Assembly: GCA_963819975.1 (NCBI GenBank)
Contig: CAWFYE010000009.1
Coordinates: forward strand, 186,001 to 250,000
From: Palsa-1392 sp963819975
GTDB taxonomy: Bacteria > Verrucomicrobiota > Verrucomicrobiia > Chthoniobacterales > UBA10450
Reading direction: 5' to 3'
Length of the DNA: 64,000 nucleotides
The position numbers were made by a program, and so were the translations under genes. Shown here piece by piece: positions 52,019 to 60,378 of this stretch. The notes below the pieces were generated by a model that worked only from the letters and a program-made list of their open reading frames with translations, ran no database searches and had not been told where the DNA came from. Positions within the stretch are counted from its first letter, which is position 1. Each line of letters begins with the position of its first letter.

Positions 52019-52633
52019 ATGAATTCCGACATGCATCCAACAACGTCGGGGCGGCCAGCTCGAGACCGGTCCTGCTCGAACCGCGATCTCAAAGGCTTGA
52101 TCGCGATGCTCCTCGTTAGCGTCTTGTTGGTGACCGGATGCGGCCGCCGAGACGACAAAACGGCGAATGAAAAGTCTACCGCCCGCAAGTCGGAAGCTCT
52201 GCTGGAGCGCACGTTCAAGGCCGGTGGCGAAACCGTCTTGACGATTGAAAATCAGGAAGGCTTCAAGCAGATCAAGCCGATTCACAATGTGGTGCTGACA
52301 GCGCTCCCCGATGCTCTCAAGATCGAGGCGACGAACAATGATCCCTCAGTCCATCTTCCGAAATTTTCCGGCGGTCACGACATCGTCGAAGTCTCGGTCG
52401 AAAGCCCGGCGACTACCGAGATGCAATTGTTTTATTTGCTCCCTGGACAAAGATCTTTTGCGCAACCGCAGAGCGAAAAGCGGGCGCTTAAAGCCGGTCA
52501 TAACATTGCTTACTTTGAGCTCCCGGACCCTTCCTGGACAGGCGTCCTGCGACTCGACCCTGGAATGGAGCCGGGCGTCTATCTGATTAAGAGCATCAAG
52601 GTGAAGGCTGCTCCGGCGGGCGGGATTAATTAA
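52019..52633 (+). CDS. Putative lipoprotein upstream of sdhCAB
   Basis: About 204 residues. The N-terminus contains LKGLIAMLLVSVLLVTGC with a lipobox-like LVTG-Cys, preceded by a ~30-residue polar stretch that suggests the true start may be downstream. The mature part is beta-rich (KAGGETVLTIENQEGFKQIK, PKFSGGHDIVEVSVES, RLDPGMEPGVYLIKSIKVK) with no recognised domain. Ends 65 bases before sdhC on the same strand and could be co-transcribed. Function unknown; likely an envelope lipoprotein. Confidence 0.65.
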   Translation: MNSDMHPTTSGRPARDRSCSNRDLKGLIAMLLVSVLLVTGCGRRDDKTANEKSTARKSEALLERTFKAGGETVLTIENQEGFKQIKPIHNVVLTALPDALKIEATNNDPSVHLPKFSGGHDIVEVSVESPATTEMQLFYLLPGQRSFAQPQSEKRALKAGHNIAYFELPDPSWTGVLRLDPGMEPGVYLIKSIKVKAAPAGGIN

Positions 52634-52698
52634 ATGGGATCTGGCCTTGGACTGATTCCGTGGCCTATCCGGCGTCCGGTGCCGCTGGCATCCGTCCC

Positions 52699-53394
52699 GT
52701 GAACAATATCGCCGCTTTTCATCGCTCATCTGTCGGCCGGAAAATGATCGTGGCAGTGACCGGAGTGATCCTGATCCTCTTCGTGATTGGGCATCTCCTC
52801 GGCAACCTGCAAATATTCCTCGGACCCGATTGGATCAATGGCTACGCCGAGCACCTTCGCGAACTGGGACCTTTTCTCTGGGTGATCCGAGGCGTTTTGC
52901 TCGTCGTCGTCCTGCTGCACATCTACTACACGATCCGTCTCGCGATCGAAAATCGGCGCGCGCGTCCGGAACGTTACCGGCGGAAAGATGCGGTTAAGGC
53001 GACCTTCGCTTCCCGCAGCATGGCCTTGAGCGGACTCGTTCTGCTCGCCTTCATCATCTATCACCTTCTCCAATTCACTGTCCGCGCCACCGATCCGCGT
53101 TTTGCTGCGCTACCGAAGGACCCACTCGGTCATTACGACGTATATTCCATGATGGTGCTTGGTTTCCAGAGTCCGCTCGTCTCCGGTTTCTACATCCTGG
53201 CGATGTTGCTCCTCGCGCTCCATTTGAGCCACGGTTCCTCGAGTTTCTTTCAATCTCTCGGGTTGAATAACCAGAAGCTCGCGCCGCGACTCGCCCGGGC
53301 GGGACAAATTTTTGCCTGGCTCCTTTTCGTCGGTTACAGCTCCATCCCGGCCGCGGTTCTCCTCGGCTGGGTGAAATTGCATACTCATTCATGA
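52699..53394 (+). CDS. sdhC: Succinate dehydrogenase cytochrome b subunit
   Basis: Membrane anchor of complex II, 231 residues, five TM helices, di-heme b type of the SdhCAB class. GTG 52699 gives MNNIAAFHRSSVGRKMIVAV, the usual family start, and the nearby decayed copy begins at the same codon; GTG 52660 would add 13 residues. Candidate heme His residues: VIGHLLGN, VLLHIYYT, IYHLLQF and LHLSHGSS. It passes electrons from SdhB to the quinone pool. ATGA overlap with sdhA. Confidence 0.93.
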   Translation: MNNIAAFHRSSVGRKMIVAVTGVILILFVIGHLLGNLQIFLGPDWINGYAEHLRELGPFLWVIRGVLLVVVLLHIYYTIRLAIENRRARPERYRRKDAVKATFASRSMALSGLVLLAFIIYHLLQFTVRATDPRFAALPKDPLGHYDVYSMMVLGFQSPLVSGFYILAMLLLALHLSHGSSSFFQSLGLNNQKLAPRLARAGQIFAWLLFVGYSSIPAAVLLGWVKLHTHS

Positions 53395-55316
53395 TCGGGA
53401 CGCTCGATTCCAAGGTTCCGCATGGCCCATTGCCGGAAAAATGGCGGCGCCATCAGAATAATTCCAAGCTCGTCGCGCCGAATAATCGCCGAAAATTCGA
53501 GATCATCATTGTGGGCACCGGGCTGGCCGGCGGCTCGGCCGCCGCCACCTTGGGCGAGCAGGGCTACAACGTAAAATCCTTTTGCTACCAGGACAGCCCG
53601 CGCCGCGCCCACAGTATCGCCGCGCAGGGTGGCATCAATGCCGCGAAAAATTACCCTAACGACGGCGACAGCGTTTTTCGGCTTTTCTACGACACGATCA
53701 AGGGTGGCGATTTCCGCTCCCGCGAAGCGAACGTTTACCGGCTCGCGGAAGTCGCCAATTCCATCATCGACCAGTGCGTCGAGCAGGGCGTCCCGTTCGC
53801 GCGCGAGTACGGCGGACTGCTCGCCAATCGCTCTTTCGGCGGCGCGCAGGTTTCGCGCACCTTTTATGCCCGCGGGCAGACCGGCCAGCAGCTCTTGTTA
53901 GGCGCCTACCAGGCCCTTTCCCGCCAGATCGCGGCCGGCACGGTCACGATGTTCCCCCAGACCGAAATGCTCGACCTGGTTATCGTCGACGGTCACGCCA
54001 AGGGGATCATTACGCGCAATCTCATCACGGGCGAAATCGTTAGGCACGCGGCCGATGCGGTCGTCCTCGCCACCGGCGGCTACGGGAATGTCTTTTACCT
54101 CTCGACCAACGCCCGGGGCTGCAACGTCACCGCCACCTATCGCGCCTACAAAAAGGGCGCGCTCTTCGCCAATCCCTGCTACACCCAGATTCACCCCACC
54201 TGCATCCCGGTCAGCGGCGAGCACCAATCGAAGCTCACCCTCATGTCCGAGTCGCTCCGCAACGACGGCCGCGTCTGGGTGCCAAAGCGGAAGGAAGACT
54301 GCGGCAAGCCGCCTAACGAAATCGCGGAAGCCGATCGCGATTATTATCTCGAGCGCAAATATCCGAGCTACGGCAACCTCGCGCCACGCGACATCTCCTC
54401 ACGCAGCGCGAAGGAAGTCTGCGACGAGGGTCGCGGCGTCGGCCCCGGCGGGCGCGGCGTTTACCTTGATTTCAAGGACGCAATCGCGCGTCTCGGCGAA
54501 GAGACGATCCGCGAGCGTTACGGCAACCTCTTCGACATCTACGAGAAGATCACCGGCGACAATGCCTATCAGGCGCCGATGCGGATTTATCCCGCGGTCC
54601 ATTACACGATGGGCGGTCTTTGGGTGGACTATGATTTGATGAGCAACATCCCCGGCCTGCACGTCATCGGCGAAGCCAATTTTTCCGATCACGGCGCAAA
54701 TCGCCTCGGTGCCAGCGCCCTGATGCAGGGATTGGCCGATGGTTACTTCGTCCTCCCCTACACCTTGCCAAACTATCTCGCCGGCCAGATCGGCAAACGG
54801 CCTTCGACCGATCATCCCGAGTTCATCAAAGCCGAGGGCGACGTGCGCGAACGAACCAAACGGATGCTCGATGTCGATGGCAAACGCTCGGTCGACTCCT
54901 TCCATCGCGAACTCGGTCTTCTGCTCTGGGATAAATGCGGCATGGCGCGCAACGCCGCCGGGCTGCAGGAAGCGATCGCGCGCATCCCGCAACTGCGCGA
55001 GGAGTTTTGGCAGAATGTGAATGTCCCTGGCTACGGCGAGACCTTTAATCAATCCCTCGAGCGCGCCGGTCGTGTCGCTGATTTTCTCGAATTCGGGGAA
55101 CTGATGTGCCGAGACGCCCTCGCTCGCGATGAATCGTGCGGCGGGCATTTCCGCGAAGAACATCAGACAGCCGAGGGTGAGGCGTTGCGCGACGACAAGA
55201 ATTTCGCGGACGTTTTTGCCTGGGAATATCAGGGCGATGCGACGGCGGAACCGAAACTTCACGCTGAGCCGCTCGTCTTTGAGTCGGTCCACCTCGCGAC
55301 GAGGAGCTATAAGTGA
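53391..55316 (+). CDS. sdhA: Succinate dehydrogenase flavoprotein subunit
   Basis: Catalytic subunit of complex II, 641 residues, oxidising succinate to fumarate at the membrane face. FAD loop IIVGTGLAGGSAAATLGEQG; the flavinylated His is His74 in RRAHSIAAQGGINA. The capping-domain and active-site motifs (FGGAQVSRTFYARGQTGQQL, HPTCIPVSGEHQ, HYTMGGLWVDYD, GEANFSDHGANRLGASAL) are present. Length and sequence fit the B-type (Bacteroidetes/Verrucomicrobia/Wolinella) SdhA. It overlaps sdhC, but sdhB does not follow directly: a four-helix-bundle gene intervenes. Confidence 0.97.
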   Translation: MIGTLDSKVPHGPLPEKWRRHQNNSKLVAPNNRRKFEIIIVGTGLAGGSAAATLGEQGYNVKSFCYQDSPRRAHSIAAQGGINAAKNYPNDGDSVFRLFYDTIKGGDFRSREANVYRLAEVANSIIDQCVEQGVPFAREYGGLLANRSFGGAQVSRTFYARGQTGQQLLLGAYQALSRQIAAGTVTMFPQTEMLDLVIVDGHAKGIITRNLITGEIVRHAADAVVLATGGYGNVFYLSTNARGCNVTATYRAYKKGALFANPCYTQIHPTCIPVSGEHQSKLTLMSESLRNDGRVWVPKRKEDCGKPPNEIAEADRDYYLERKYPSYGNLAPRDISSRSAKEVCDEGRGVGPGGRGVYLDFKDAIARLGEETIRERYGNLFDIYEKITGDNAYQAPMRIYPAVHYTMGGLWVDYDLMSNIPGLHVIGEANFSDHGANRLGASALMQGLADGYFVLPYTLPNYLAGQIGKRPSTDHPEFIKAEGDVRERTKRMLDVDGKRSVDSFHRELGLLLWDKCGMARNAAGLQEAIARIPQLREEFWQNVNVPGYGETFNQSLERAGRVADFLEFGELMCRDALARDESCGGHFREEHQTAEGEALRDDKNFADVFAWEYQGDATAEPKLHAEPLVFESVHLATRSYK

Positions 55317-55330
55317 AGTTCAGAGTTTTT

Positions 55331-55756
55331 AGTTGAGAGTTGAGAGAGGGCGGAGGCCGCGAACCATGTTTAATTTTGAGAAGTTAGAGGGTTGGCAGAA
55401 GGCGATTGAGTTTGCTGATCTGGTTTACGCGACGACGCGAAAGTTTCCCTCTGAGGAACGGTTCGGCCTTACAAATCAGATGCGCCGCGCTGCGATTTCC
55501 ATCTCATCAAATATCGCGGAGGGTTCCTCGCGCTCTTCCAAGACCGATTTCGCGCGCTTCATCGAAATCGCCACAGGCTCCGTGTTTGAGGTGGTATCGC
55601 AGGCTTTAATTGGCCGCCGTCAGAATTTTGTCGATGACGCTCAGTTCAAGGCTCTTTACGCAGCAGCTGAAGAACAGAGTAGGATGTTGAGCGGCCTCCG
55701 GAAATCGCTCCTTGCAAATAGTGAAGTGGTGCGCGCCTCTCTCTCAACTCTCAACT
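55331..55756. repeat. Perfect 18-bp inverted repeats bounding a gene in the sdh operon
   Basis: AGTTGAGAGTTGAGAGAG at 55331-55348 is exactly inverted at 55739-55756. The arms start 15 bases after the sdhA stop and end inside the last codons of the four-helix-bundle gene (…STLNFS). The unit therefore behaves as a discrete inserted cassette of ~430 bp. The right half is also part of a longer CTCAACT array reaching sdhB. No target-site duplication was found by eye. Confidence 0.8.
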
Positions 55757-55764
55757 TTTCATGA
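55366..55764 (+). CDS. Four helix bundle protein (S23/IVP-like, Avd-related family)
   Basis: 132 residues from ATG 55366. Family signature: LEGWQKAIEFADLVYATTRK, RFGLTNQMRRAAISISSNIA, EGSSRSSKTDFARFIEIATG, SVFEVVSQA. Relatives are encoded in 23S rRNA intervening sequences and as the Avd accessory protein of diversity-generating retroelements; they form basic pentamers that may bind nucleic acid. No reverse transcriptase or variable repeat is present here. It interrupts sdhCAB between sdhA and sdhB and is bounded by 18-bp inverted repeats, the right one encoding its last residues. It is probably a mobile or domesticated insert, co-transcribed with sdh. Confidence 0.85.
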   Translation: MFNFEKLEGWQKAIEFADLVYATTRKFPSEERFGLTNQMRRAAISISSNIAEGSSRSSKTDFARFIEIATGSVFEVVSQALIGRRQNFVDDAQFKALYAAAEEQSRMLSGLRKSLLANSEVVRASLSTLNFS

Positions 55765-55783
55765 TAGAACGCTTCGCTTTTGT

Positions 55784-55851
55784 TGATAGAACGGCCGCGC
55801 TGCGCCGGCCTTTGGTTGAGAGTCGCTTTCTCTCAACTCTCAACTCTCAAC
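55784..55851. repeat. TGATAGAACG direct repeat, small hairpin and CTCAACT heptamer array before sdhB
   Basis: TGATAGAACG occurs at 55762-55771 (overlapping the four-helix-bundle gene stop) and again at 55784-55793. GTTGAGAG (55815-55822) pairs with CTCTCAAC (55830-55837), and the heptamer runs three times to 55851, ending 1 base before the sdhB ATG. No Shine-Dalgarno is visible, so sdhB translation may rely on this unusual leader. Confidence 0.65.
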
Positions 55852-55852
55852 T

Positions 55853-56608
55853 ATGAACTTTCGGCTAAAAATCTGGCGCCAGCCGGCGCGCGAGGCCAAA
55901 GGCGGGCTCAAGGATTACGAGATCAAGGACATCTCGCCTGCGACCTCCTTCCTCGAGATGCTCGACATCCTCAACGAGCAGCTCACGACCAAGGGCGAGG
56001 AACCGGTCGCGTTTGATTCCGATTGTCGCGAAGGAATTTGCGGCACCTGCAGCCTGTCGATTAATGGCGAAGCCCACGGCCCCTCGCATCCAGCCGCCGC
56101 TTGCCAGCTTTACATGCGCCAGTTCAAGGATGGCGAGACAATCACCGTCGAGCCGTTCCGCGCCCGCTCTTTCCCGATCGTGAAGGATCTCGTGATCAAT
56201 CGTTCCGCGCTCGATCGCATCGTGCAGGCGGGTGGATTCGTTAGTGCCCGCACCGGTTCCGCGCCGGAAGCGAACTCGATTCCGGTTCCGAAACACAACG
56301 CCGATATCGCGATGGAAGCGGCCGCCTGCATCGGTTGCGGCGCCTGCGCAGCGGCCTGTCCAAATGCTTCCGCCATGCTCTTCACCTCGGCCAAGATTTC
56401 GCATCTCGCACTGCTGCCGCAGGGCCAGCCGGAGCGCTCGCGTCGCGTTCTGCGCATGGTCAGGCAAATGGACCAGGAAGGCTTCGGCAATTGCACTAAC
56501 ACCTACGAGTGCGAAGCGGTTTGCCCGGCCGAGATCAGCGCCAGTTTCATCGCCAAGATGAATCGCGAATATGCGATCGCGAGTTTGCGCAAAGGCGTAG
56601 GCGAGTAA
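55853..56608 (+). CDS. sdhB: Succinate dehydrogenase iron-sulfur subunit
   Basis: Electron-transfer subunit of complex II, 251 residues, with three clusters. [2Fe-2S] ligands Cys58, Cys63, Cys66 and Cys84 in DSDCREGICGTCSLSI and AAACQL; [4Fe-4S] in CIGCGACAAACP; the remaining ligands for [4Fe-4S]/[3Fe-4S] in NCTNTYECEAVCPAEI. Sequence fits the SdhCAB class. Separated from sdhA by the four-helix-bundle insert and a heptamer array. Convergent with the DedA gene 9 bases away. Confidence 0.96.
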   Translation: MNFRLKIWRQPAREAKGGLKDYEIKDISPATSFLEMLDILNEQLTTKGEEPVAFDSDCREGICGTCSLSINGEAHGPSHPAAACQLYMRQFKDGETITVEPFRARSFPIVKDLVINRSALDRIVQAGGFVSARTGSAPEANSIPVPKHNADIAMEAAACIGCGACAAACPNASAMLFTSAKISHLALLPQGQPERSRRVLRMVRQMDQEGFGNCTNTYECEAVCPAEISASFIAKMNREYAIASLRKGVGE

Positions 56609-56617
56609 CGCCGCCGG

Positions 56618-58018
56618 CTAGAACTCGCCTTCGGTCCGCGACGACAGCGTGATTTCACGCTGCGCGTTTTCCCGCCAGCGCACGATCTCCACGCCGCTGA
56701 TGCAAAAGAGCACCCAGACCGCACCTTCGATCATCGCGGCCAGCACTTCGCTGAATTCCGAAGCACGCAGGTAAAGACTGCTCAAGGCAACAATGAAGAT
56801 GACCAGGATCGTCGCCACGATGACCAGCGCTCGCCCGCTCCAGCGCCGCAGGCTGCGCACAAGGACGTAGGCGAGTGCCCCATAGATTATCGTCGCGGTC
56901 ATCAGGTCGCCATCCAGCGGACCAAACGAAGCGCCATGTCCGAGAGCACGTCCGAAGCGCGGCACGTCCTGCTTAAAAAGGTATTTCAGGAGCAGATCAA
57001 GCAATACTCCGCCCGGAACGGCGACGAGAAGCAGACGAAGCCGATGCCGTTGCTTGCGAAAGAGGAAGACTGCGAGCAAAAACAGCGCCGCCAACCAGTA
57101 GACGGAGGCAAGATTGGCGAGGAAAAACATGGCGTGGCTCACCACCCCACCAGAATGATTGGCAAACCAGGTCGCGATCTGAATGTCCGCTGCCGAGAAC
57201 CAATCGCGCGTCTCGATCCGTTGAAAGAGCCCGCTAAAAATCGCTGTGGCGGCGAGGACCAAAAAGATGCCGATGGTGAGATGAATTCCGAGAAAACCGC
57301 GGGGCGAGAATCGCTGCTCGAGCCAGTCGATCTGCCGGGCGAAGCGCCGCCGAAAAGCGATCACCCCAGGCCGGGCAAAGAATTGCCGCCACCACTCGCG
57401 AATCTCCAGCTCGCGGCTCGCGATCCCGCGCCAGACCACGATCGTGATCACGACCATCGCGGAAAGAATCGCCCCGATGATCCCCGCCCTTCCGATCCAG
57501 CGATCGACCAGGTGCCAGCTCTGGCCGAAGACGTAACCCACAAGCGAAAAGATCGTCGCCCACAGGACACAGCCGATCGCATTGAAAACGAGAAAACGCA
57601 GATACGGCAACCGCGCCGCGCCTGCCATGAACGGCATCAGCGCGCGGCCGACATGGAGGAAGTGCGCGAAGAGCACACTCCAGCCTCCGTAGCCGGTAAA
57701 AAAAACGTCCATCTTTTCCAGTCGTTCCGGCCGGAGCCAAAATTTCTTCCCGTGCCGCCAGAGCCAGTCGCGACCCAGCCGACGACCAAATTCATAGCCA
57801 ATGCTGTCCCCCACGATCGCGGCCACCGCCACGACTGCGATCAACACCCGCACATCGAGCACCTCCTGCCCGGCAAGAAAACCGGCGATCATCACCATGC
57901 TCTCCCCCGGCATGAAAAAGCCGAGGAAAGCCTGGCACTCCAGCATCACAATGAGGAAAACGATCACATAACCCCAGTTATCGAGGCGAAGGATCAGTTC
58001 GTTGAGATGTTCGAGCAT
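56618..58018 (-). CDS. DedA family protein fused to a degenerate PAP2 domain
   Basis: 466-residue integral membrane protein from ATG 58018. Residues ~1-215 are DedA/VTT (GFFMPGESMVMIAGFLAGQE, GDSIGYEFGRRLG, FFTGYGGWSVLFAHFLHVGR, FMAGAARLPYLRFLVFNAIG), a family that scrambles undecaprenyl phosphate or phospholipids. Residues ~255-466 have the six-helix PAP2 layout, but the catalytic motifs are altered: KYLFKQDVPRF stands for KxxxxxxRP, FGPLDGDLMT for PSGH, and SSLYLRASEFSEV for SRxxxxxHxxxD. The phosphatase should therefore be inactive. DedA-PAP2 fusions are known; loss of all catalytic motifs is the odd part. Confidence 0.86.
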   Translation of the reverse strand: MLEHLNELILRLDNWGYVIVFLIVMLECQAFLGFFMPGESMVMIAGFLAGQEVLDVRVLIAVVAVAAIVGDSIGYEFGRRLGRDWLWRHGKKFWLRPERLEKMDVFFTGYGGWSVLFAHFLHVGRALMPFMAGAARLPYLRFLVFNAIGCVLWATIFSLVGYVFGQSWHLVDRWIGRAGIIGAILSAMVVITIVVWRGIASRELEIREWWRQFFARPGVIAFRRRFARQIDWLEQRFSPRGFLGIHLTIGIFLVLAATAIFSGLFQRIETRDWFSAADIQIATWFANHSGGVVSHAMFFLANLASVYWLAALFLLAVFLFRKQRHRLRLLLVAVPGGVLLDLLLKYLFKQDVPRFGRALGHGASFGPLDGDLMTATIIYGALAYVLVRSLRRWSGRALVIVATILVIFIVALSSLYLRASEFSEVLAAMIEGAVWVLFCISGVEIVRWRENAQREITLSSRTEGEF

Positions 58019-58121
58019 CGTCGTAGTGCGTCGAAGGTGCGCCAACCGCCCGTTTTGCGCGATCCTAAAGCGGAAACCTCCGCAACTTCACGGGGAAGCT
58101 GTACGACCGCGCCCAAGTGTC

Positions 58122-58784
58122 TTACATGAAAAGAAGAATCACGCCGGTAGCGACGAGCGCCAGGGCCCAGGCGAAATCGATGTTAAACCACGCCTTCTTC
58201 AGGACCGACAAGCCAAGCTTTTCATAAAAAAGCAGCGCAACCAGGCCCGCCACGATGAGGTGGCCTAACGTGTGGACAAGCACCGCGGCAGTAAGAACGC
58301 CGGGGCCGGCGAGCAGAGGCAAATGCGAGGCATGATGGCCGGCCATATCGTGGTTGTGTCCCATCACCGCGTCATCGGACGACCATGTAGCGAGAAACAC
58401 CGGCACCAGCATCAAGCCCGCGCCGTGCGCCGACGCCATCAGGAACGACCACATCGTTAGGTCGCGAAACCCGACTCGCATCCCGACCCACCGCGGGTGA
58501 CGCGAGCGGATCGCGCGATAACTGCCGTAGCCAATCAGCAGCGCAGCCGAAGCGTACTTAAGCAGGTGCGGTTGCAGATTGGCGCGGAGCGCAGCGAAAA
58601 GAAAAACGACCAGCCCAACTGAGAGAGCGTGTCCGAGAGCGATCGGCGGCAGCGCCCAAATCACCGCGGCGCGCCGCTTTTCCTGGAGCCCAAGGCAGAG
58701 GGCAAAAAGCCAGCCCATCCCGGGATTGATCCCGTGCAATGCGCCCAACCCAAGCAGCACGAGCCATGGCCAGAGATGGGACAT
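58122..58784 (-). CDS. Polytopic membrane protein with His-rich loop
   Basis: 220 residues, about six TM helices. It begins LWPWLVLLGLGALHGINPGM, and a central loop is rich in His and Asp (VMGHNHDMAGHHASHLPL), followed by VHTLGHLIVAGLVALLF. Such features recall NicO/RcnA or HupE-like metal-handling proteins, but no family signature is certain. The ATG is immediately preceded by a GCCTAACG octamer. 24 bases upstream of the SBP56-family stop, same strand. Metal transport is an inference from the His loop only. Confidence 0.7.
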   Translation of the reverse strand: MSHLWPWLVLLGLGALHGINPGMGWLFALCLGLQEKRRAAVIWALPPIALGHALSVGLVVFLFAALRANLQPHLLKYASAALLIGYGSYRAIRSRHPRWVGMRVGFRDLTMWSFLMASAHGAGLMLVPVFLATWSSDDAVMGHNHDMAGHHASHLPLLAGPGVLTAAVLVHTLGHLIVAGLVALLFYEKLGLSVLKKAWFNIDFAWALALVATGVILLFM

Positions 58785-58808
58785 CGTTAGGCCAGAAACG
58801 CCGCCGCT

Positions 58809-60203
58809 TTAGCTAAAGCAATACGAATCCGAAGAAGCGTCGCCGCCTTCGAGCCGAACCTGGTGTAGCCGGTAGTCCTTCGTCTCGAAGAAGAACTTCG
58901 GATCGAATTGCATCCCGCCCTCCGGCCCAATGTCGAGTTTCACCATCCAGTTGCCGACGCCGTCGGGGTAGAACTGTTCGTCCCACGAGGCGTAAAGCGA
59001 GTTCGTGAAATAGACGCGTTTGCCGTCGCGGCTCACCTCCACCATTTGCGGTCCGCCGCGCAATTTGCGCTCGGGATCTTTCGGATGGGGCGTTTGCCTA
59101 ACGATGCCGCCAAGGTGGATGGAGCCAACCTTTTTCGGATGAAACGGATCGGAGACATCGAATTGCTGCATCTCGCCCGTGCCCCAGCAGGAGACGTAAA
59201 GGAAGCGATCGTCGACGGAGAGATCGATGTCGGTCACGAGCGGCGGAACGGCCTTGAACGGTTTCAGGGCCGGCGGGAGGAGATCGGGGTCAGCCGGCTC
59301 GGCCGGGATCTCGATCACTTTTTGCACGCCCCACTTTCCGTTAGGCCGATGCCAGAGCCAAACGGAGGCGGAGAGATCCTTGGTCGAAATGACAACGCCG
59401 GCAAAGCCGTAGGTCTTGCTCGGGTCATGGGCTGGGCGCAGCTCCAGCACCATTTGGTTTTCTTTTCCGAGATCGAGCGTCTCGGTCCGTTTCCGCGTTC
59501 GCAAATTCCAGACGTTGATGCGGTGGCCGTACTCCGACTTCATCAGGAGATCCGGCTGCAATCCGTTCTCGATCATCTTCGGTGTCCCCCATTCCGAGCT
59601 GAGGAGCGTGTCGTGGAGCAGATGCCACCAGAAGTCGTAGTGCAGATTTTGGTCGCCCCGATCGACTTCCCATTTTTCCGTGACGTCGAAAGTGAAGTGA
59701 TCGAGGAGAAAAATCCCGCCCGGCCCATCGCCCTCAGGCGACCCAAGCGCGCTCACATAAATTCCCTCCGGCCCGCAATGCACGGTGTGCGGGCGCGAGT
59801 AGCCGGTGCGCCGCGCGATCTCCTCCGCGGTGATCGTGCGCACGACTTTCGGGTGGCGCGGGTCGGGTTTGGTATCGATGACGTAAATGCGCGACGAACG
59901 AATGCCGGGCACGATGAGGTAACGCCGTTCCACATGCGGATGAGGCGCATACGGGCAGAGAGCGGAACTGCAGGCGTTCCATCCGAAGTGATGCAGTTCG
60001 TCGCCGAACTCGGGGAGCGTACAGCGCCCGACCTCCTGGCCGAACTGCGGCGAATCGGGATCGACATCGACGACGAAAATCGCGTCGTTTATTTTGCCAC
60101 CGGGCGGATTGAGCGCCGCGACGAACGCCAGTTTTTCCGGCGGAGCTTCCGCGGCAAGACGTGGAGAAGGGTAGAACGTTGGATCAGGCTTGAGCAAAGG
60201 CAT
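58809..60203 (-). CDS. Selenium-binding protein / methanethiol oxidase family (SBP56)
   Basis: 464 residues from ATG 60203, 7 bases after GGAGG. Seven-bladed propeller family SBP56, whose bacterial members (MtoX) are copper-dependent methanethiol oxidases forming formaldehyde, H2S and H2O2. Visible family landmarks: HHFGWNACSSALCP (the selenium-binding Cys region), HPHVERRYLIVPGIRSSRIY, YSRPHTVHCGPEGIYVSALG, LHYDFWWHLLHDTLLSSEWG, DIDLSVDDRFLYVSCWGTGE and the terminal YRLHQVRLEGGD. No signal peptide, whereas characterised periplasmic MtoX has one, so the substrate is uncertain. Followed by a His-rich membrane protein that might concern metal supply. Confidence 0.88.
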   Translation of the reverse strand: MPLLKPDPTFYPSPRLAAEAPPEKLAFVAALNPPGGKINDAIFVVDVDPDSPQFGQEVGRCTLPEFGDELHHFGWNACSSALCPYAPHPHVERRYLIVPGIRSSRIYVIDTKPDPRHPKVVRTITAEEIARRTGYSRPHTVHCGPEGIYVSALGSPEGDGPGGIFLLDHFTFDVTEKWEVDRGDQNLHYDFWWHLLHDTLLSSEWGTPKMIENGLQPDLLMKSEYGHRINVWNLRTRKRTETLDLGKENQMVLELRPAHDPSKTYGFAGVVISTKDLSASVWLWHRPNGKWGVQKVIEIPAEPADPDLLPPALKPFKAVPPLVTDIDLSVDDRFLYVSCWGTGEMQQFDVSDPFHPKKVGSIHLGGIVRQTPHPKDPERKLRGGPQMVEVSRDGKRVYFTNSLYASWDEQFYPDGVGNWMVKLDIGPEGGMQFDPKFFFETKDYRLHQVRLEGGDASSDSYCFS

Positions 60204-60378
60204 GGTGAATCCTCCGAGTTTAGGTTGTCGCTTACATGGATGAAGGCCATTTAATTCTGTCATCGACTGTGAGTTCAAGCTCCAAAAACTCCGCTCCCCG
60301 CAGGGTGGGGATCGAACCGACGCAACTCAAAAAGGAAAAAATTTTGGCGTGCCGGGCGTTGCTGGTTTAAATCCTCCG

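Noticed and set aside
55366..55764. Diversity-generating retroelement suggested by an Avd-like protein
   Set aside because: No reverse transcriptase, template repeat or variable repeat is visible within the window.
55331..55851. CRISPR-like array from repeated CTCAACT units
   Set aside because: Units are heptamers without unique spacers, and no cas genes are present.
60290..60375. tRNA-like T-loop sequences (GGATCGAACC on one strand, GGTTTAAATCC on the other)
   Set aside because: No complete cloverleaf can be built: the T stem has a mismatch, the anticodon side is AT-rich and no matching acceptor stem is present. Chance or a remnant at most.
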